From the NCBI RefSeq assembly GCF_013839515.1, contig NZ_JACDNQ010000001.1:82681-146680 (forward strand): DNA of 64,000 bases, in the 5' to 3' direction. A program made the position numbers and the translations under genes. The notes under the pieces were generated by a model. The model was not told the DNA's origin. It ran no database searches and was given only the letters and a program-made list of their open reading frames with translations. Source of the DNA: Natronomonas salinimetallica (GTDB taxonomy: Archaea; Halobacteriota; Halobacteria; Halobacteriales; Haloarculaceae). Of the stretch, positions 53,362 to 63,154 are shown in pieces (the stretch's first letter is position 1; every line of letters starts with the position of its first letter).

Positions 53362-53433
53362 TGGACTCGCCGGGATTTGAACCCGGGGCCTCTTCCTTGC
53401 GAAGGAAGCGATCTGCCGCTGATCTACGAGCCC
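53362..53433 (-). tRNA. tRNA-Ala(CGC)
   Basis: A 72-base cloverleaf on the minus strand. The acceptor GGGCTCG pairs with CGAGTCC plus discriminator A. The D arm is GATC/GATC, the anticodon stem CTTCC/GGAAG encloses TTCGCAA with anticodon CGC, and the T arm CCGGG/CCCGG encloses TTCAAAT. There is no encoded CCA and no intron. Its 3' end borders the islet. The next 243 bases (53434-53676) to rpsJ show no gene. Confidence 0.96.
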
Positions 53434-53676
53434 GCAGTCGATGTTTACCGAGAGAGTCGTTTGAACCTTCTGATTCGGATCGCTGAAAGCGACCACGGGT
53501 GGTCGCGCGTGAGCGCTACGGCGGACACGGTGCGTCGTCCGCAACCCGTCGAAAGCCCGTTTCGCGTCGCGTTGCATCGCGTCGCAGGCAACGCCGGCTC
53601 GCGGGCCCCCTTCGGGGGCAGGTCGGATCCGAGCGATGGATCGCATCGTCGGACCTCGCGGACGCGTCGTGTTCGC

Positions 53677-53985
53677 TTAGTCCTCCAGGACGATCTCGAT
53701 CGAGACGTCGTTCGGGACTTGGATCCGCATGAGCTGTCGAAGCGCGCGTTCGTCGGCATCGATGTCGATGAGCCGCTTGTGGACGCGCATCTCCCAGTGC
53801 TCCCACGTCGCGGTTCCCTCTCCGTCGGGGGACTTTCGCGCGGGGATCTCGAGCGTCTTCGTCGGGAGCGGAACCGGACCCGACAGGGTCACGCCCGTCT
53901 TGTCGGCGATCTCGCGAACGTCGTCACAGATGTTGTCGAGGTCCTCGGGAGCCGTGCCCGCGAGGCGAACGCGTGCCTGCTGCAT
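53677..53985 (-). CDS. rpsJ: 30S ribosomal protein S10 (uS10)
   Basis: A 102-residue uS10: [62 protein letters not shown] and a C-terminal [13 protein letters not shown]. It begins three bases after the EF-1A stop, the usual archaeal tuf-rpsJ order. Confidence 0.97.
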   Translation of the reverse strand: MQQARVRLAGTAPEDLDNICDDVREIADKTGVTLSGPVPLPTKTLEIPARKSPDGEGTATWEHWEMRVHKRLIDIDADERALRQLMRIQVPNDVSIEIVLED

Positions 53986-53988
53986 ACG

Positions 53989-55254
53989 TTATCGCTCGTT
54001 GACGCTGAGGACTTTGCCGGCCGCGACGGTCTGACCCATGTCGCGGATCGCGAAGCTACCCAGCTCGGGGATCTCGTTCGAGGACTCGATGCTGAGCGGC
54101 TTCTGGGGACGGACCGTCACGACGGCCGCGTCGCCCGACTGGATGAAGTCCGGGTTCTCCTCGGCGACCTCGCCGGAGGAGGGGTCGATCTTTTTGTCGA
54201 TCGATTCGATGGTACAGGCGACCTGTGCGGTGTGGGCGTGGAAGACGGGCGTGTAGCCGGCCGTGATCACCGACGGGTGCTGCATGACGACGACCTGTGC
54301 CTGGAAGGTCTCTGCGACCGTCGGTGGTTCCTCGGCGGGACCACAGACGTCACCACGGCGGATATCGTCCTTGCCGACGCCGCGGACGTTGAATCCAACG
54401 TTGTCGCCGGGTTCGGCCTTCGGGACCTCCTCGTGGTGCATCTCGACGGTCTTGACCTCGCCACTCACGTCGGAGGGCTGGAAGGAGACGTTCTCGCCGG
54501 TGTTGAGGATGCCGGTCTCGACGCGGCCGACCGGGACCGTCCCGATACCCGAGATGGTGTAGACGTCCTGAATCGGCAGACGCAGCGGCGCGTCCGTCGG
54601 CGGCTGCGGCTCCGGCAGGTTGTTGAGCGCGTCGAGCAGCGACGGCCCGTCGTACCACGGCGTGTTCTCGGAGTCCTCGGAGACGTTGTCGCCCTCGAAG
54701 GCCGACGTCGGGATGAACTCCGCGTCGTCGACGTTGAAGCGGACCTGCTGGAGGAGCTGTTTGACCTCCTCGACGACCGTCTTGTATTTGGACTCGTCGT
54801 AGTCGACGAGATCCATCTTGTTGACCGCGACGATGAGTTCGTCGATGCCCAGCGTCCGAGCCAAGAAGACGTGCTCCTGTGTCTGCGGCTGGACGCCGTC
54901 GTCCGCAGCGACGACGAGGACCGCGTTGTCGGCCTGGCTCGCGCCGGTAATCATGTTCTTGACGAAGTCGCGGTGGCCAGGACAGTCGACGATGGTGAAG
55001 TTGTATTCCTCGGTGTCGAACTCCTGGTGGGCGATGTCGATGGTGACACCACGCTCTCGCTCCTCCGCGAGGTTGTCCATCACGTAGGCGAACTCGAAGC
55101 CGCCTTTGCCCTTCTCCTCGGCTTCCTCTCGATACTGTTCAATGACGTGCTCGGGTACGCTCCCGGTCTCGAAGAGGAGCCGCCCGACCATCGTGCTCTT
55201 TCCGTGGTCGACGTGGCCGATGACGGCCAGATTCTGGTGGGGTATGTCGCTCAT
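53989..55254 (-). CDS. tuf: Translation elongation factor EF-1 alpha
   Basis: GTPase that delivers aminoacyl-tRNA to the ribosome. It has 421 residues with G1 [10 protein letters not shown]3 DCPGHRDF, G4 NKMD, and domains II and III including [17 protein letters not shown] and [11 protein letters not shown]. The ATG at 55254 is chosen as the family start [20 protein letters not shown]; the upstream 49-codon extension is not conserved sequence. Cotranscribed with rpsJ. Confidence 0.98.
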   Translation of the reverse strand: MSDIPHQNLAVIGHVDHGKSTMVGRLLFETGSVPEHVIEQYREEAEEKGKGGFEFAYVMDNLAEERERGVTIDIAHQEFDTEEYNFTIVDCPGHRDFVKNMITGASQADNAVLVVAADDGVQPQTQEHVFLARTLGIDELIVAVNKMDLVDYDESKYKTVVEEVKQLLQQVRFNVDDAEFIPTSAFEGDNVSEDSENTPWYDGPSLLDALNNLPEPQPPTDAPLRLPIQDVYTISGIGTVPVGRVETGILNTGENVSFQPSDVSGEVKTVEMHHEEVPKAEPGDNVGFNVRGVGKDDIRRGDVCGPAEEPPTVAETFQAQVVVMQHPSVITAGYTPVFHAHTAQVACTIESIDKKIDPSSGEVAEENPDFIQSGDAAVVTVRPQKPLSIESSNEIPELGSFAIRDMGQTVAAGKVLSVNER

Positions 55255-55397
55255 TGTTGTCTCACGCGCGGGTGCGCTATATCGGAGTCTTTTGTCGGTG
55301 CCCCGTAAAACGATTTCGAAAGGGATTCGGCCGAATCCGGACGCGTCGGGCGGTTTGCGAGGCGATACCACAGGTGACGGCCCCCGCCCGGACGCGG

Positions 55398-56345
55398 TCA
55401 CTCGGGCGAGGGGAGCCGTCCAACGTCCGCAAGTACCGCGCTCGCGGTCTCCGGCCCGCCGGCCCCGCGTCCCGATATATTGAGTCGCCCGGCGTTTTTC
55501 GTCTCCAGCTGTACGATGTTGAGCGTTCCCGAGACGGCCAGGGTTCCGTTTTCGGGGACGAGCCGCGGGCCGACCCGGACGTCGCCGTCGGCGACCTCGC
55601 CGATGAGACGGATCGTCCGACCGTCCTCGGCGGCCAACTCCAGGGCGCTGCCCGGCAGGTCGTCGATCCCCTCGATTTCGGCGTCTTCGAGCGCGTAGGT
55701 GTCCTCATAGAGGACGTTCGCCAGAATGACGCATTTCAACGCGGCATCGATCCCCTCCACGTCGAAGGTCGGGTCGGCTTCCGCGACGCCGAGGTCCTGT
55801 GCCTCCGCCAGCACGTGTTCGTACCCGAGGCCTTCGGCGGCCATCCGCGAGAGGATGAAGTTCGCCGTCCCGTTGAGGACGCCGCGGGCGGCGGTTACCT
55901 GGCCGTTGAGGTCGCCGATGCTCGAAAGCACCGGGATCGCACCGCCGACCGCGGCCTCGAAGAGGACGGTCCCCGCCGAGTCGGCTTCGAGCGCCCGGAC
56001 GTCGTCGTATCGCTCGGCGACCGGTCCCTTGTTCGCCAACACGACGTGGCGGTCGCGTTCGAGCGCGCGTTCGACGTGTGAAAAGCCCGGTTCGGCGTCG
56101 CCAAGCGTCGTCGGCGTCGCCTCGATGAGGGCCTCGTAGTCGGCAGCGAGGACGTCGGCAGGCGTCCCGTCGCCGACGGTGCCCCGCTCTCGCTTCCGTG
56201 AGAGGACCGCCTCGGCGTCGAGGCCGGTCTCGTCGACGGCCCCCGTCGAGGAGTCGGCGACGGCGACGACGTCGTGGCCGTAGTCGCCGGCCAACTCGAT
56301 GACCGACGTCCCGACCGCGCCCGAACCGAGGATCGCGAGTTTCAC
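55398..56345 (-). CDS. hom: Homoserine dehydrogenase
   Basis: NAD(P)H-dependent reduction of aspartate semialdehyde to homoserine for threonine and methionine. It has 315 residues with the nucleotide site [36 protein letters not shown] and [36 protein letters not shown]. It lacks a C-terminal ACT domain; an ACT protein is encoded directly upstream and overlaps its GTG start (GTGA). Regulation is thus by a separate subunit. Confidence 0.95.
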   Translation of the reverse strand: MKLAILGSGAVGTSVIELAGDYGHDVVAVADSSTGAVDETGLDAEAVLSRKRERGTVGDGTPADVLAADYEALIEATPTTLGDAEPGFSHVERALERDRHVVLANKGPVAERYDDVRALEADSAGTVLFEAAVGGAIPVLSSIGDLNGQVTAARGVLNGTANFILSRMAAEGLGYEHVLAEAQDLGVAEADPTFDVEGIDAALKCVILANVLYEDTYALEDAEIEGIDDLPGSALELAAEDGRTIRLIGEVADGDVRVGPRLVPENGTLAVSGTLNIVQLETKNAGRLNISGRGAGGPETASAVLADVGRLPSPE

Positions 56346-56866
56346 GCCGATCCCTCCATCAACGGCTCGACGACACGGAGGTCTTTTTCGTCGGCGACCG
56401 TCCGGACGGTCGCCAACGCGTCGTCGCTTTGCCCCTCCGTCGCGACCAACCGGAGCCGCGCGCTAGAGGGCCCCTCGGTCCCCGCCGGTGCCGACAGCGA
56501 GACGTCGGCGACCGATACCCCGCCGCAGTCGGTAAAGCGCCGGAGCGTATCCGAGAGATCCGTCTCGACGAGATGTCCGACGAGGACGACCGTCAACTCC
56601 TCGCTGTACCGTTCTGCCCCGGCCTGGATGACGTTGACGCCCGCGTCCCGGAGCGCGTCGACGATCACCTCGAACTGGGCTTCAGTCGCCTCGAGGTCGA
56701 CTTCGACGGGGATGTGCCCCCGCGGTGTGAGGTTCCCGCGCTCGTGGAAGATCGAAAGGAGGTTCCCACCGTTGTCGGCGATGGGCTCGAGCGCGCGCAG
56801 CAGTTCGCCGGGTTCGTCGACGAGTTCCAATCGAACCGTATACGATCTGGTCGTGGCTCCGCTCAT
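56342..56866 (-). CDS. ACT-domain regulatory protein, partner of homoserine dehydrogenase
   Basis: A 174-residue protein of two ACT-like halves: YTVRLELVDEPGELLRALEPIADNGGNLLSIFHERG (residues ~8-80) and ELTVVLVGHLVETDLSDTLRRF (~90-170). It probably binds an amino acid such as threonine to control the overlapping hom gene product. The ATG at 56866 is preferred over one 12 codons upstream because the TATA-like CTTATAC near 56920 would start the message between them. Confidence 0.85.
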   Translation of the reverse strand: MSGATTRSYTVRLELVDEPGELLRALEPIADNGGNLLSIFHERGNLTPRGHIPVEVDLEATEAQFEVIVDALRDAGVNVIQAGAERYSEELTVVLVGHLVETDLSDTLRRFTDCGGVSVADVSLSAPAGTEGPSSARLRLVATEGQSDDALATVRTVADEKDLRVVEPLMEGSA

Positions 56867-56992
56867 CGACGCACCTCCGTACGTTCGCTCATTACCCCAC
56901 ACTCAGTATCGCCTCGTATAAGAACGCCGCCATTCACAAACGTGACCGGTAGTCGGTGCCGAAACGGCGACGTCGATGCCCCGAAACGTGTT

Positions 56993-57078
56993 CTATAGTA
57001 AACATCGCAACGATGTACACATCGATCGCACTGCTGCCGTGCGACCGAGTGTGTCTTGTCTTCCGATCTCTACTATAG
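56993..57078 (-). repeat. Miniature element copy 3 (best preserved)
   Basis: An 86-base element with inverted ends CTATAGTA and TACTATAG. The imperfect terminal repeat extends over about 17 bases. It is reverse-oriented relative to copies at 17460 and 19491 and differs from the latter at only a few positions. The internal GATCGCAC...GTGCGACC can fold. It is non-coding and inserted between the ACT gene promoter and the fusA 3' end. Confidence 0.88.
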
Positions 57079-57164
57079 CGTCGGCTCCGGCCGTGTCCGT
57101 ATGGTCGATACTGCCAACGAGACGTTCGTGACGCGATACCGTCACGAAGTCATTGTCGGCCGTA

Positions 57165-59354
57165 TTAGAAGTAGTCGACCTGTCCGGGCAGTTCGAGTTT
57201 CATGCCCTTGCGCTCTCGAATCTCCTCGATGATCTCCGGCTGGAGGTTGTCGGCCATGACCCGGAACCCCGCGTTCTCGGTGTTCCAGGAGGCACGGCCC
57301 TCCGTCGCGCTTCGGATGTCCGAGGAGAACCCGATCATCTCGTCGACGGGAGCGATCCCCTCGACCACCATCAGATCGCCTTCCTGGTACATGTCGTCGA
57401 CGCGGCCACGTCGGCCCTGAATCTCGCCGGAGGCGGGGCCCATGTGTTCGCTGGGCACGTCGATGCGGACCTCCTGGATCGGCTCGAGTAGCTTGATCTC
57501 GGCGTCCATCAGCGCGTTGTGGACCGCACGGCGGACGGCGGGGATGACCTGTGCCGGGCCGCGGTGGATAGCGTCTTCGTGGAGCCGGGCGTCGTGCAGC
57601 CGGATGAGCGCACCTTCGACGGGCTCGGCGGCCAACGGACCGTCCTCCAGGGCTTCCTCGAGCCCCTCGATGACGAGCTCCATCGTCTCGTTGAGGTGTT
57701 GGATACCCTTCGTGTCGTCGATGAACACGTTCGTATTGAACATGTGCTCGACGTTCTGGGCGGTGTCTTTGTCCATGCCCTGCTTCATGAGCTCCTCTCG
57801 GCGCTCGAGTTCGGGCATGTCCATCGACGCGTCGCCGAGTTTGATCGTATCGACGATGTCGTCGTCGAGCGGCTCGACGGTGATGTAAAACCGGTTGTGG
57901 TTGTTCGGCGACCGGCCTTCGACCTCTCGGGACTCGCTTTGGGGTGCCTCCCGATAGACGACGATCGGCTCACCGGTGTTGACCGGGATACCCTGGTTGC
58001 GCTCGATACGCTGGGTGATGACTTCGAGGTGGAGTTCGCCCTGTCCGGAGATGAGGTGCTCGCCGGTGTCCTCGTTGATTTCGATCTGGATCGTTGGGTC
58101 CTCCTTTGCGACCTGCTGGAGCGTCTCGATGAGCTTCGGCAGGTCGTCCATGCTCTTTGCCTCGACGGACTTCGTGATGACCGGCTCGGAGATGTGCTCG
58201 ATGGACTCGAACGGCGTCATCTCGACGGACGAAACCGTCGAACCGGCGATCGCGTCCTTGAGGCCGGTCACGGCGGCGATGTTGCCGGCCGGGACACGGT
58301 CGACCTCCTCGCGTTCGCCACCCATGTAGATGCCGACGCTCTGGACGCGGTTCGTCCCGGCCGTTCCGGAGACGTAGAGGTCCTGTCCCTTCTCGATCGT
58401 GCCCGAGAAGACCCGGCCCGCGGCGATCTCGCCGGCGTGGGGGTCGATACCGATGTCGGTGACCATCAGAACGAGTTCGCCTTCCTCGTTGACCATCCGC
58501 ATCGTGTCGGCGAGCTCCGACTCGGCGTCGCCACGCCAGATCCGCGGGATACGTCGCGGCTGGGCGTCGACGGGGTTCGGGAAGTGCTCACAGACCATAT
58601 CGAGGACGACGTCGGACAGGGGCGTCCGCTCGTGGAGCTCACGCCGCTTGTCGGCCTGCTCGAGGTCGATGATCTCGCCGAAGTCCATCCCGGTACGCTG
58701 CATCGACGGCATCGAGACACCCCACTTGTAGAGCGCCGACCCGAAACCGACGGTCCCTCCCTCGACGGAGACCGTCCAGTCCTCGTCGAGTTCGTCCATC
58801 TCCTCCGTCATTCCGCGGATGAGTTCGTTGACGTCGGCGATGACGCCCATGAGCCGCTGTTGCATCTCCTCGGGGCCTTCCTGGAGCTCGGAGATCAGAC
58901 GGTCGACTTTGTTGATGAAGAGCGCCGGTTTGACACCCTCACGGAGCGCCTGTCGGAGGACCGTCTCGGTCTGGGGCATCGCCCCTTCGACGGCGTCGAC
59001 GACCACGAGAGCGCCGTCGACGGCACGCATCGCCCGTGTCACGTCACCGCCGAAGTCGACGTGGCCCGGCGTGTCGATGAGGTTGATGAGGTGGTTTCGG
59101 TCCTCGTACTCGTGAGTCATCGAAACGTTGGCCGCGTCGATGGTGATCCCACGCTCCTGTTCGTCCTCCTCGGTGTCCATCGCGAGCTGTTGGCCCGCGC
59201 TCTCGTCGGCGATCATGCCGGCACCGGCGAGCAGGTTGTCGGTAAGCGTCGTCTTTCCGTGATCGACGTGTGCGGCGATAGCGATGTTCCGGATGTTCTC
59301 CGGAGCGTCCATCAGCCGTTCACACTCCTGTACGATCTTCTTGCGTCGGCCCAT
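57165..59354 (-). CDS. fusA: Translation elongation factor EF-2
   Basis: GTPase driving translocation, 729 residues from [16 protein letters not shown]. It has G1 [19 protein letters not shown] and NKVDR. The diphthamide loop [15 protein letters not shown] carries the modified histidine at 597, as in archaeal and eukaryotic EF-2. The chosen ATG at 59354 is where homology begins; the upstream frame runs through a direct repeat. Confidence 0.98.
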   Translation of the reverse strand: MGRRKKIVQECERLMDAPENIRNIAIAAHVDHGKTTLTDNLLAGAGMIADESAGQQLAMDTEEDEQERGITIDAANVSMTHEYEDRNHLINLIDTPGHVDFGGDVTRAMRAVDGALVVVDAVEGAMPQTETVLRQALREGVKPALFINKVDRLISELQEGPEEMQQRLMGVIADVNELIRGMTEEMDELDEDWTVSVEGGTVGFGSALYKWGVSMPSMQRTGMDFGEIIDLEQADKRRELHERTPLSDVVLDMVCEHFPNPVDAQPRRIPRIWRGDAESELADTMRMVNEEGELVLMVTDIGIDPHAGEIAAGRVFSGTIEKGQDLYVSGTAGTNRVQSVGIYMGGEREEVDRVPAGNIAAVTGLKDAIAGSTVSSVEMTPFESIEHISEPVITKSVEAKSMDDLPKLIETLQQVAKEDPTIQIEINEDTGEHLISGQGELHLEVITQRIERNQGIPVNTGEPIVVYREAPQSESREVEGRSPNNHNRFYITVEPLDDDIVDTIKLGDASMDMPELERREELMKQGMDKDTAQNVEHMFNTNVFIDDTKGIQHLNETMELVIEGLEEALEDGPLAAEPVEGALIRLHDARLHEDAIHRGPAQVIPAVRRAVHNALMDAEIKLLEPIQEVRIDVPSEHMGPASGEIQGRRGRVDDMYQEGDLMVVEGIAPVDEMIGFSSDIRSATEGRASWNTENAGFRVMADNLQPEIIEEIRERKGMKLELPGQVDYF

Positions 59355-59391
59355 TATACTGCCTATTTTCGACAGCAAGGTGAAAAGGGTA

Positions 59392-59496
59392 GTGTTTCGG
59401 CGCGGCGGTTTTGCGCCGGGGCTCGTGACGAGCGGAGCGAAGTGACGGTGTTTCGGCGCGGCGGTTTTGCGCCGGGGCTCGTGACGAGCGGAGCGA
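59392..59496. repeat. 49-bp direct duplication upstream of fusA
   Basis: GTGTTTCGGCGCGGCGG... at 59392-59440 recurs exactly at 59448-59496, separated by AGTGACG. Each copy contains the stem CGGCGC...GCGCCG. It fills the gap between the small membrane protein and fusA, where the fusA promoter must lie. Confidence 0.85.
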
Positions 59497-59724
59497 TTAT
59501 TCCGTCCGGAGCACTTCCCGAACGACGTGCCCGAGAAAGCCCACGAACGGCGGGACGAACGCGGACGCGTGAACGGCCGCACCGTAGCTTGCATCGGCCG
59601 GCTTTGCGAGGAGGAACAGGCCGTAGACGGCCGACATGATGACGATCCAGATCACCGTGATCGCGAGAAACGGGACGGTATCACGGATCGCTGTGCCGAC
59701 CGACGACTGTAGGGAACGAACCAT
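59497..59724 (-). CDS. Small two-helix membrane protein
   Basis: A 75-residue protein with hydrophobic segments at ~18-40 ([22 protein letters not shown]) and ~50-66 ([19 protein letters not shown]). The TATA-like TTTTATATACC (minus strand, 59743-59753) lies about 25 bases before the ATG at 59724 and decides this start. Family not recognised. It is divergent from the DUF5781 gene. Confidence 0.72.
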   Translation of the reverse strand: MVRSLQSSVGTAIRDTVPFLAITVIWIVIMSAVYGLFLLAKPADASYGAAVHASAFVPPFVGFLGHVVREVLRTE

Positions 59725-59838
59725 ACGGCGGTAATCGGCCGCGGTATATAAAAGAATGCTGGCGGCGGAGGTCCCTGTGTCGGGAGCGTGGCCGGCGGCG
59801 AAACAGTCAAATCCGTACGGGCCGTGGCAATATATGAC

Positions 59839-60597
59839 ATGGACATTCGCGTGAGAGGGAATGGATCCGTCGAGCCGTTTCTCGGTGCCCGTGACCTGCT
59901 CGCGACGGAGTACGATCTCGAACTCCCGGTGGTCGTCGAGATACGCGAAAATCCCGACGAACGGACGATGGCCGGGCACTACGAGGACCGCCACGAACTG
60001 ACCGTCTCGCGGCGGGCGGCCACCTCCGCGATGGCCCGGGAGCTCGCGCTCCACGAGTTCGCCCACATGGCGCGCTACGAGGAGGAACACCCCTCACATC
60101 TCCAATCGACCGAGGAAGCGCTGTTCTTGGCGCTCGCCGGGCGCAGCGTCGAACAGCGGAAGCTCTCACACTGCTATCAGATCGCGAATCACATGAAGGA
60201 CATCTACGCCGACGACATCACGCTCGATATCGGCCCGACGACGAAACTCGTCGACTTCATGGAATCCTCGCTGGCACGCGCGCTCGCCGAGACGCCCGCG
60301 GCGGCACCGGGCGGATGGACGCGCCAGACGGTCTCGACCGATCCGGAGATCACGGCCGTCAACGCCGCGTTCGCGCTCGCGTTGCTCGAGCGACACGGCG
60401 CGATCCACGACGGCCACCGGCTGTACGACCTCGCCGACGCGGCGGCCTCGGACGCTCCCGGCGTCTCGGTGCCGCGGTTCAAACGCCACTTCCAGTCGCT
60501 CGGGGAGGACCCCGACGAGTCGGAGTACCGGAAAGCGCTCGTCGACGTAACCCGCGAGTACGCCCTTCCGGACGGGGACGGTCCGGCCGCGGACTGA
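59839..60597 (+). CDS. DUF5781 family protein with HExxH motif
   Basis: A 252-residue haloarchaeal protein. Residues 72-76 read HEFAH within ELALHEFAHMARYEEEHPSH, a zincin-like zinc-protease motif with further histidines at 84 and 87. This makes a metallopeptidase-like fold likely though activity is untested. The family is otherwise uncharacterised. The ATG at 59839 (MDIRVRGNGSVEPFL) is preferred to a GTG 17 codons upstream. It is convergent with the sugar dehydrogenase gene, whose stop abuts its own. Confidence 0.72.
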   Translation: MDIRVRGNGSVEPFLGARDLLATEYDLELPVVVEIRENPDERTMAGHYEDRHELTVSRRAATSAMARELALHEFAHMARYEEEHPSHLQSTEEALFLALAGRSVEQRKLSHCYQIANHMKDIYADDITLDIGPTTKLVDFMESSLARALAETPAAAPGGWTRQTVSTDPEITAVNAAFALALLERHGAIHDGHRLYDLADAAASDAPGVSVPRFKRHFQSLGEDPDESEYRKALVDVTREYALPDGDGPAAD

Positions 60598-61938
60598 TCA
60601 CGCTTCGACGATCCGGACCAGGCGGTCGTCTCCGGGAACCGGGAACGATCCACTCGCCCGTCCATCGCGGTTCGACGTGATCGCGTACAGCGCCCCATCG
60701 GGACCCTGTTCGACGTGGCGGATCCGTCCAAGTTCGTCGCTAAACAGCCGGTGGGCGACCGCCTCGTAGTCGGGGTGGAGCCAGTCGGCGTCGTAGCGCG
60801 TCCCCCCGATGTCGGGGGCCGTCCCCTGATAAATGGTGACACAGTGCAACGTCTGGGAGGCGAGTCCACCGACCAGAAGGCGGTTTCGGAGCGACGGCAC
60901 GGCGTCGCCGGTATAGAACACGCCGCCCGAGGGTGCCCACCCCCGATCAGGCCCCGTGTTGACGATCGGCGGTGTCACGTCCCCGTGGTCCCCGTACTGG
61001 CCGTACTCGTCGTCACCTCCCCCGCTTCGAACCGTCGGCCAGCCGTGATCGCCACCGGCACCGAGGACACTGATCTCGTCGCGGGCGGCCGGGCCGTGTT
61101 CGGTGATGACGGGCGACCCGTCCGGCAGGAACGTGAGACACTGCGCGTTCCGGTGACCGTAGCTGTATACCCGCGGATCACCGACGTCCGGATTATCCTC
61201 GGGCGCGGTCCCGTCCGGGTTCAATCGCAGTACCGATCCGGCGAGGCTGTTCGGATCGGACGCCAGGTTCTCGACGCCCGCATCACCGGTCGTCACCCAC
61301 AGGTGGTTTCGCGGGCCGAACGCTAATCGAGCGCCGTTGTGGTACTCGTTGCCCGGAATCGAATCGATGACGACCTGTTCATCGGGGCGATCCCCGCCCA
61401 ACTCGAAATACGAGAGCCGATTGTGCGGGTCCTCGGAGCCGTAGGTATAGAAGGCGTACACGACGGGGACGTCGGGATAGTTCGGGTGGAGTGCGATCCC
61501 GAGCAGACCGCCCTCGCCGCCGGCCTCCCACCACCCACCCTCCTCGCCGGCTTCGATCGAGGTCGCGTGGTCGATGACCGCATCGGGTTCGGTGACCGAC
61601 TCGAGATCACCCGACTCGTACCGGCTGATCCGGCCGACACGCTCGGAGATGAAACACGTTCCATCCGTGTCGAACCCGAGGTCCCAGGGGATTTCGAGCC
61701 CCTCGATGACCGTTTCGGCCGCGAAGTCCGCACCGAGCGGCGACGTTTCGGGGGACGTCCAGTCGGGATCGTATCGATCCCACGACTCGATATCGTGTTC
61801 GACGGTGAGATCGAACGCTGAATCGACCGGTTCGGGATCCGAGGTGGCGTCCGTATCGCCGCCGAGACAGCCGGCGGCCGCGGCCGCACCGGCACCGACC
61901 ACGTGGAGAAACCGACGACGGGGAAGCCGGGGGGACAT
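60598..61938 (-). CDS. PQQ-dependent sugar dehydrogenase family lipoprotein
   Basis: A 446-residue secreted six-bladed propeller of the glucose/sorbosone dehydrogenase family. The N-terminus has a Tat motif RRRFLHVVGAG and lipobox cysteine C24. The body shows LEIPWDLGFDTDGTCFISERVGRI, GEGGLLGIALHPNYPDVPVVYAFYT, NEYHNGARLAFGP and HRNAQCLTFLPDGSPVITEHGP, with the histidine and arginine positions of PQQ binding. Actual cofactor and sugar are not shown. Confidence 0.88.
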   Translation of the reverse strand: MSPRLPRRRFLHVVGAGAAAAAGCLGGDTDATSDPEPVDSAFDLTVEHDIESWDRYDPDWTSPETSPLGADFAAETVIEGLEIPWDLGFDTDGTCFISERVGRISRYESGDLESVTEPDAVIDHATSIEAGEEGGWWEAGGEGGLLGIALHPNYPDVPVVYAFYTYGSEDPHNRLSYFELGGDRPDEQVVIDSIPGNEYHNGARLAFGPRNHLWVTTGDAGVENLASDPNSLAGSVLRLNPDGTAPEDNPDVGDPRVYSYGHRNAQCLTFLPDGSPVITEHGPAARDEISVLGAGGDHGWPTVRSGGGDDEYGQYGDHGDVTPPIVNTGPDRGWAPSGGVFYTGDAVPSLRNRLLVGGLASQTLHCVTIYQGTAPDIGGTRYDADWLHPDYEAVAHRLFSDELGRIRHVEQGPDGALYAITSNRDGRASGSFPVPGDDRLVRIVEA

Positions 61939-62089
61939 ACCGGTACGGTCGGTCTCCGGGCGCTAAAGCGTACTGCTCTCGGGGCTCTCGACGGTCCCCG
62001 TCCCGCATCCGCCGGCCCCTCGGCTGGAACGTCGCTCGGCGGCGGAAGAAAGCGGAGAAACGAACGACGGAGAACGCGGTAGACGGCTC

Positions 62090-62701
62090 TCAGCGGGCGG
62101 CGGCCGCGACGCGTTCTTGTTCTTCTTTCTGGCTGACCGGGTAGGCCTGCAGATCGTAGTTCGAAGCCCCGACGAGCTGGCTCGCGAGCGCTTCGGCGGC
62201 GGACGTCGTCGTCTTGAACGCGCCGTTGTACGTGCCCTGGGCGATGAACTTCAGCGACTGGTCGACGCGCCGCTGCGGGGCGACGTCGACGGCTTTCGGT
62301 ACCGAGATACCACCGTATTTCAGCCGCACCGTCTCCTCGCGGGGACCGGCGTTCTCGACGGCCGTCACGAGCACCTGAATCGGGTTCTCGTCGGTCCGGT
62401 CCGCAACGATCTCGAAGGCGTCGCGGACGATCCGGGTCGCCTGCTGTTTTTTGCCCGTGTTCTCGTCCGTCTGCATCAAGCGATTGATGAGCCGCTCGAC
62501 GATCGAGATCTCGGATTTCTTGAACTGCTTTTCGGCGTGTCGGCCCATCGTGTGGGCGATCGGCGTCACCGTGATGTAGCGGCGCGTCGAGGGATCGGTG
62601 TACTCGATCCCGTCGACCTCGTACTCGCCGAACAGTTTGGCCGAGACGCGTTCGTCCTCGGTCGAGGCCGGGGCCTCGGGTTCGGGGGCGTCCGGACTCA
62701 T
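62090..62701 (-). CDS. rpsG: 30S ribosomal protein S7 (uS7)
   Basis: A 203-residue uS7 with [75 protein letters not shown] and the C-terminal [28 protein letters not shown]. An acidic N-terminal extension is typical of halophiles. The start overlaps the rpsL stop (ATGA). Confidence 0.97.
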   Translation of the reverse strand: MSPDAPEPEAPASTEDERVSAKLFGEYEVDGIEYTDPSTRRYITVTPIAHTMGRHAEKQFKKSEISIVERLINRLMQTDENTGKKQQATRIVRDAFEIVADRTDENPIQVLVTAVENAGPREETVRLKYGGISVPKAVDVAPQRRVDQSLKFIAQGTYNGAFKTTTSAAEALASQLVGASNYDLQAYPVSQKEEQERVAAAAR

Positions 62702-63126
62702 CGGACTGGCTTCTCCGCGTTCCCGCGGACGAGTTCGATCATCGAGACACCGTTCACCTTCTCGACTTTGTAGTTGACACCCGAGAGGTCGCCCATCGCA
62801 CGGCCCTTCGCACCGCCGATACCGGCGATCGTGACCTCGTCGTGCTCGTCGATAAAGGAGATCGCACCGTCGCCGGGGCAGAAGGCGGTGACCTGTTTGC
62901 CGTTCTTGATGAGCTGTACCCGGACACACTTTCGGATGGCCGAGTTGGGCTGCTTTGCTTCGATTCCGACCTTCTCGAGGACGATACCCCGACCCTGCGG
63001 GGCGCCCTCGAGGGGGTCGGACTTCTTTCCGAGTCCGCGGGCACGGCGCGCGTAATCAGAGTCGGACCACCGGTGTTTCTGGCGGTCCTTCTTGAGTTTT
63101 CGCGCGGCGTATTTGCCGTTCGCCAT
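62698..63126 (-). CDS. rpsL: 30S ribosomal protein S12 (uS12)
   Basis: A 142-residue archaeal uS12 with [62 protein letters not shown] and [17 protein letters not shown]. It is normally preceded by nusA in archaea, but here the next ~870 bases upstream hold repeats, so nusA must be outside the window or elsewhere. Confidence 0.97.
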   Translation of the reverse strand: MANGKYAARKLKKDRQKHRWSDSDYARRARGLGKKSDPLEGAPQGRGIVLEKVGIEAKQPNSAIRKCVRVQLIKNGKQVTAFCPGDGAISFIDEHDEVTIAGIGGAKGRAMGDLSGVNYKVEKVNGVSMIELVRGNAEKPVR

Positions 63127-63154
63127 AGTACATGCTGTTTCCCTACGGAGCTAC

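Larger units (their letters stand above)
52057..53378. mobile_element. tRNA-Ala-associated islet carrying an RHH/PIN pair
   Basis: AGTGGACTCGCCGGG-N-TTT occurs at 52057-52075 and again, in the same orientation, at 53360-53378, where it is the 3' end of tRNA-Ala(CGC). This is the pattern left by site-specific integration at a tRNA 3' end: intact tRNA on one side, displaced 3' fragment on the other. The 1.3 kb between holds only two genes and an AT-rich non-coding tail (53141-53359), with no integrase. Mobilisation would have to be in trans, or the integrase has been lost. Confidence 0.65.
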
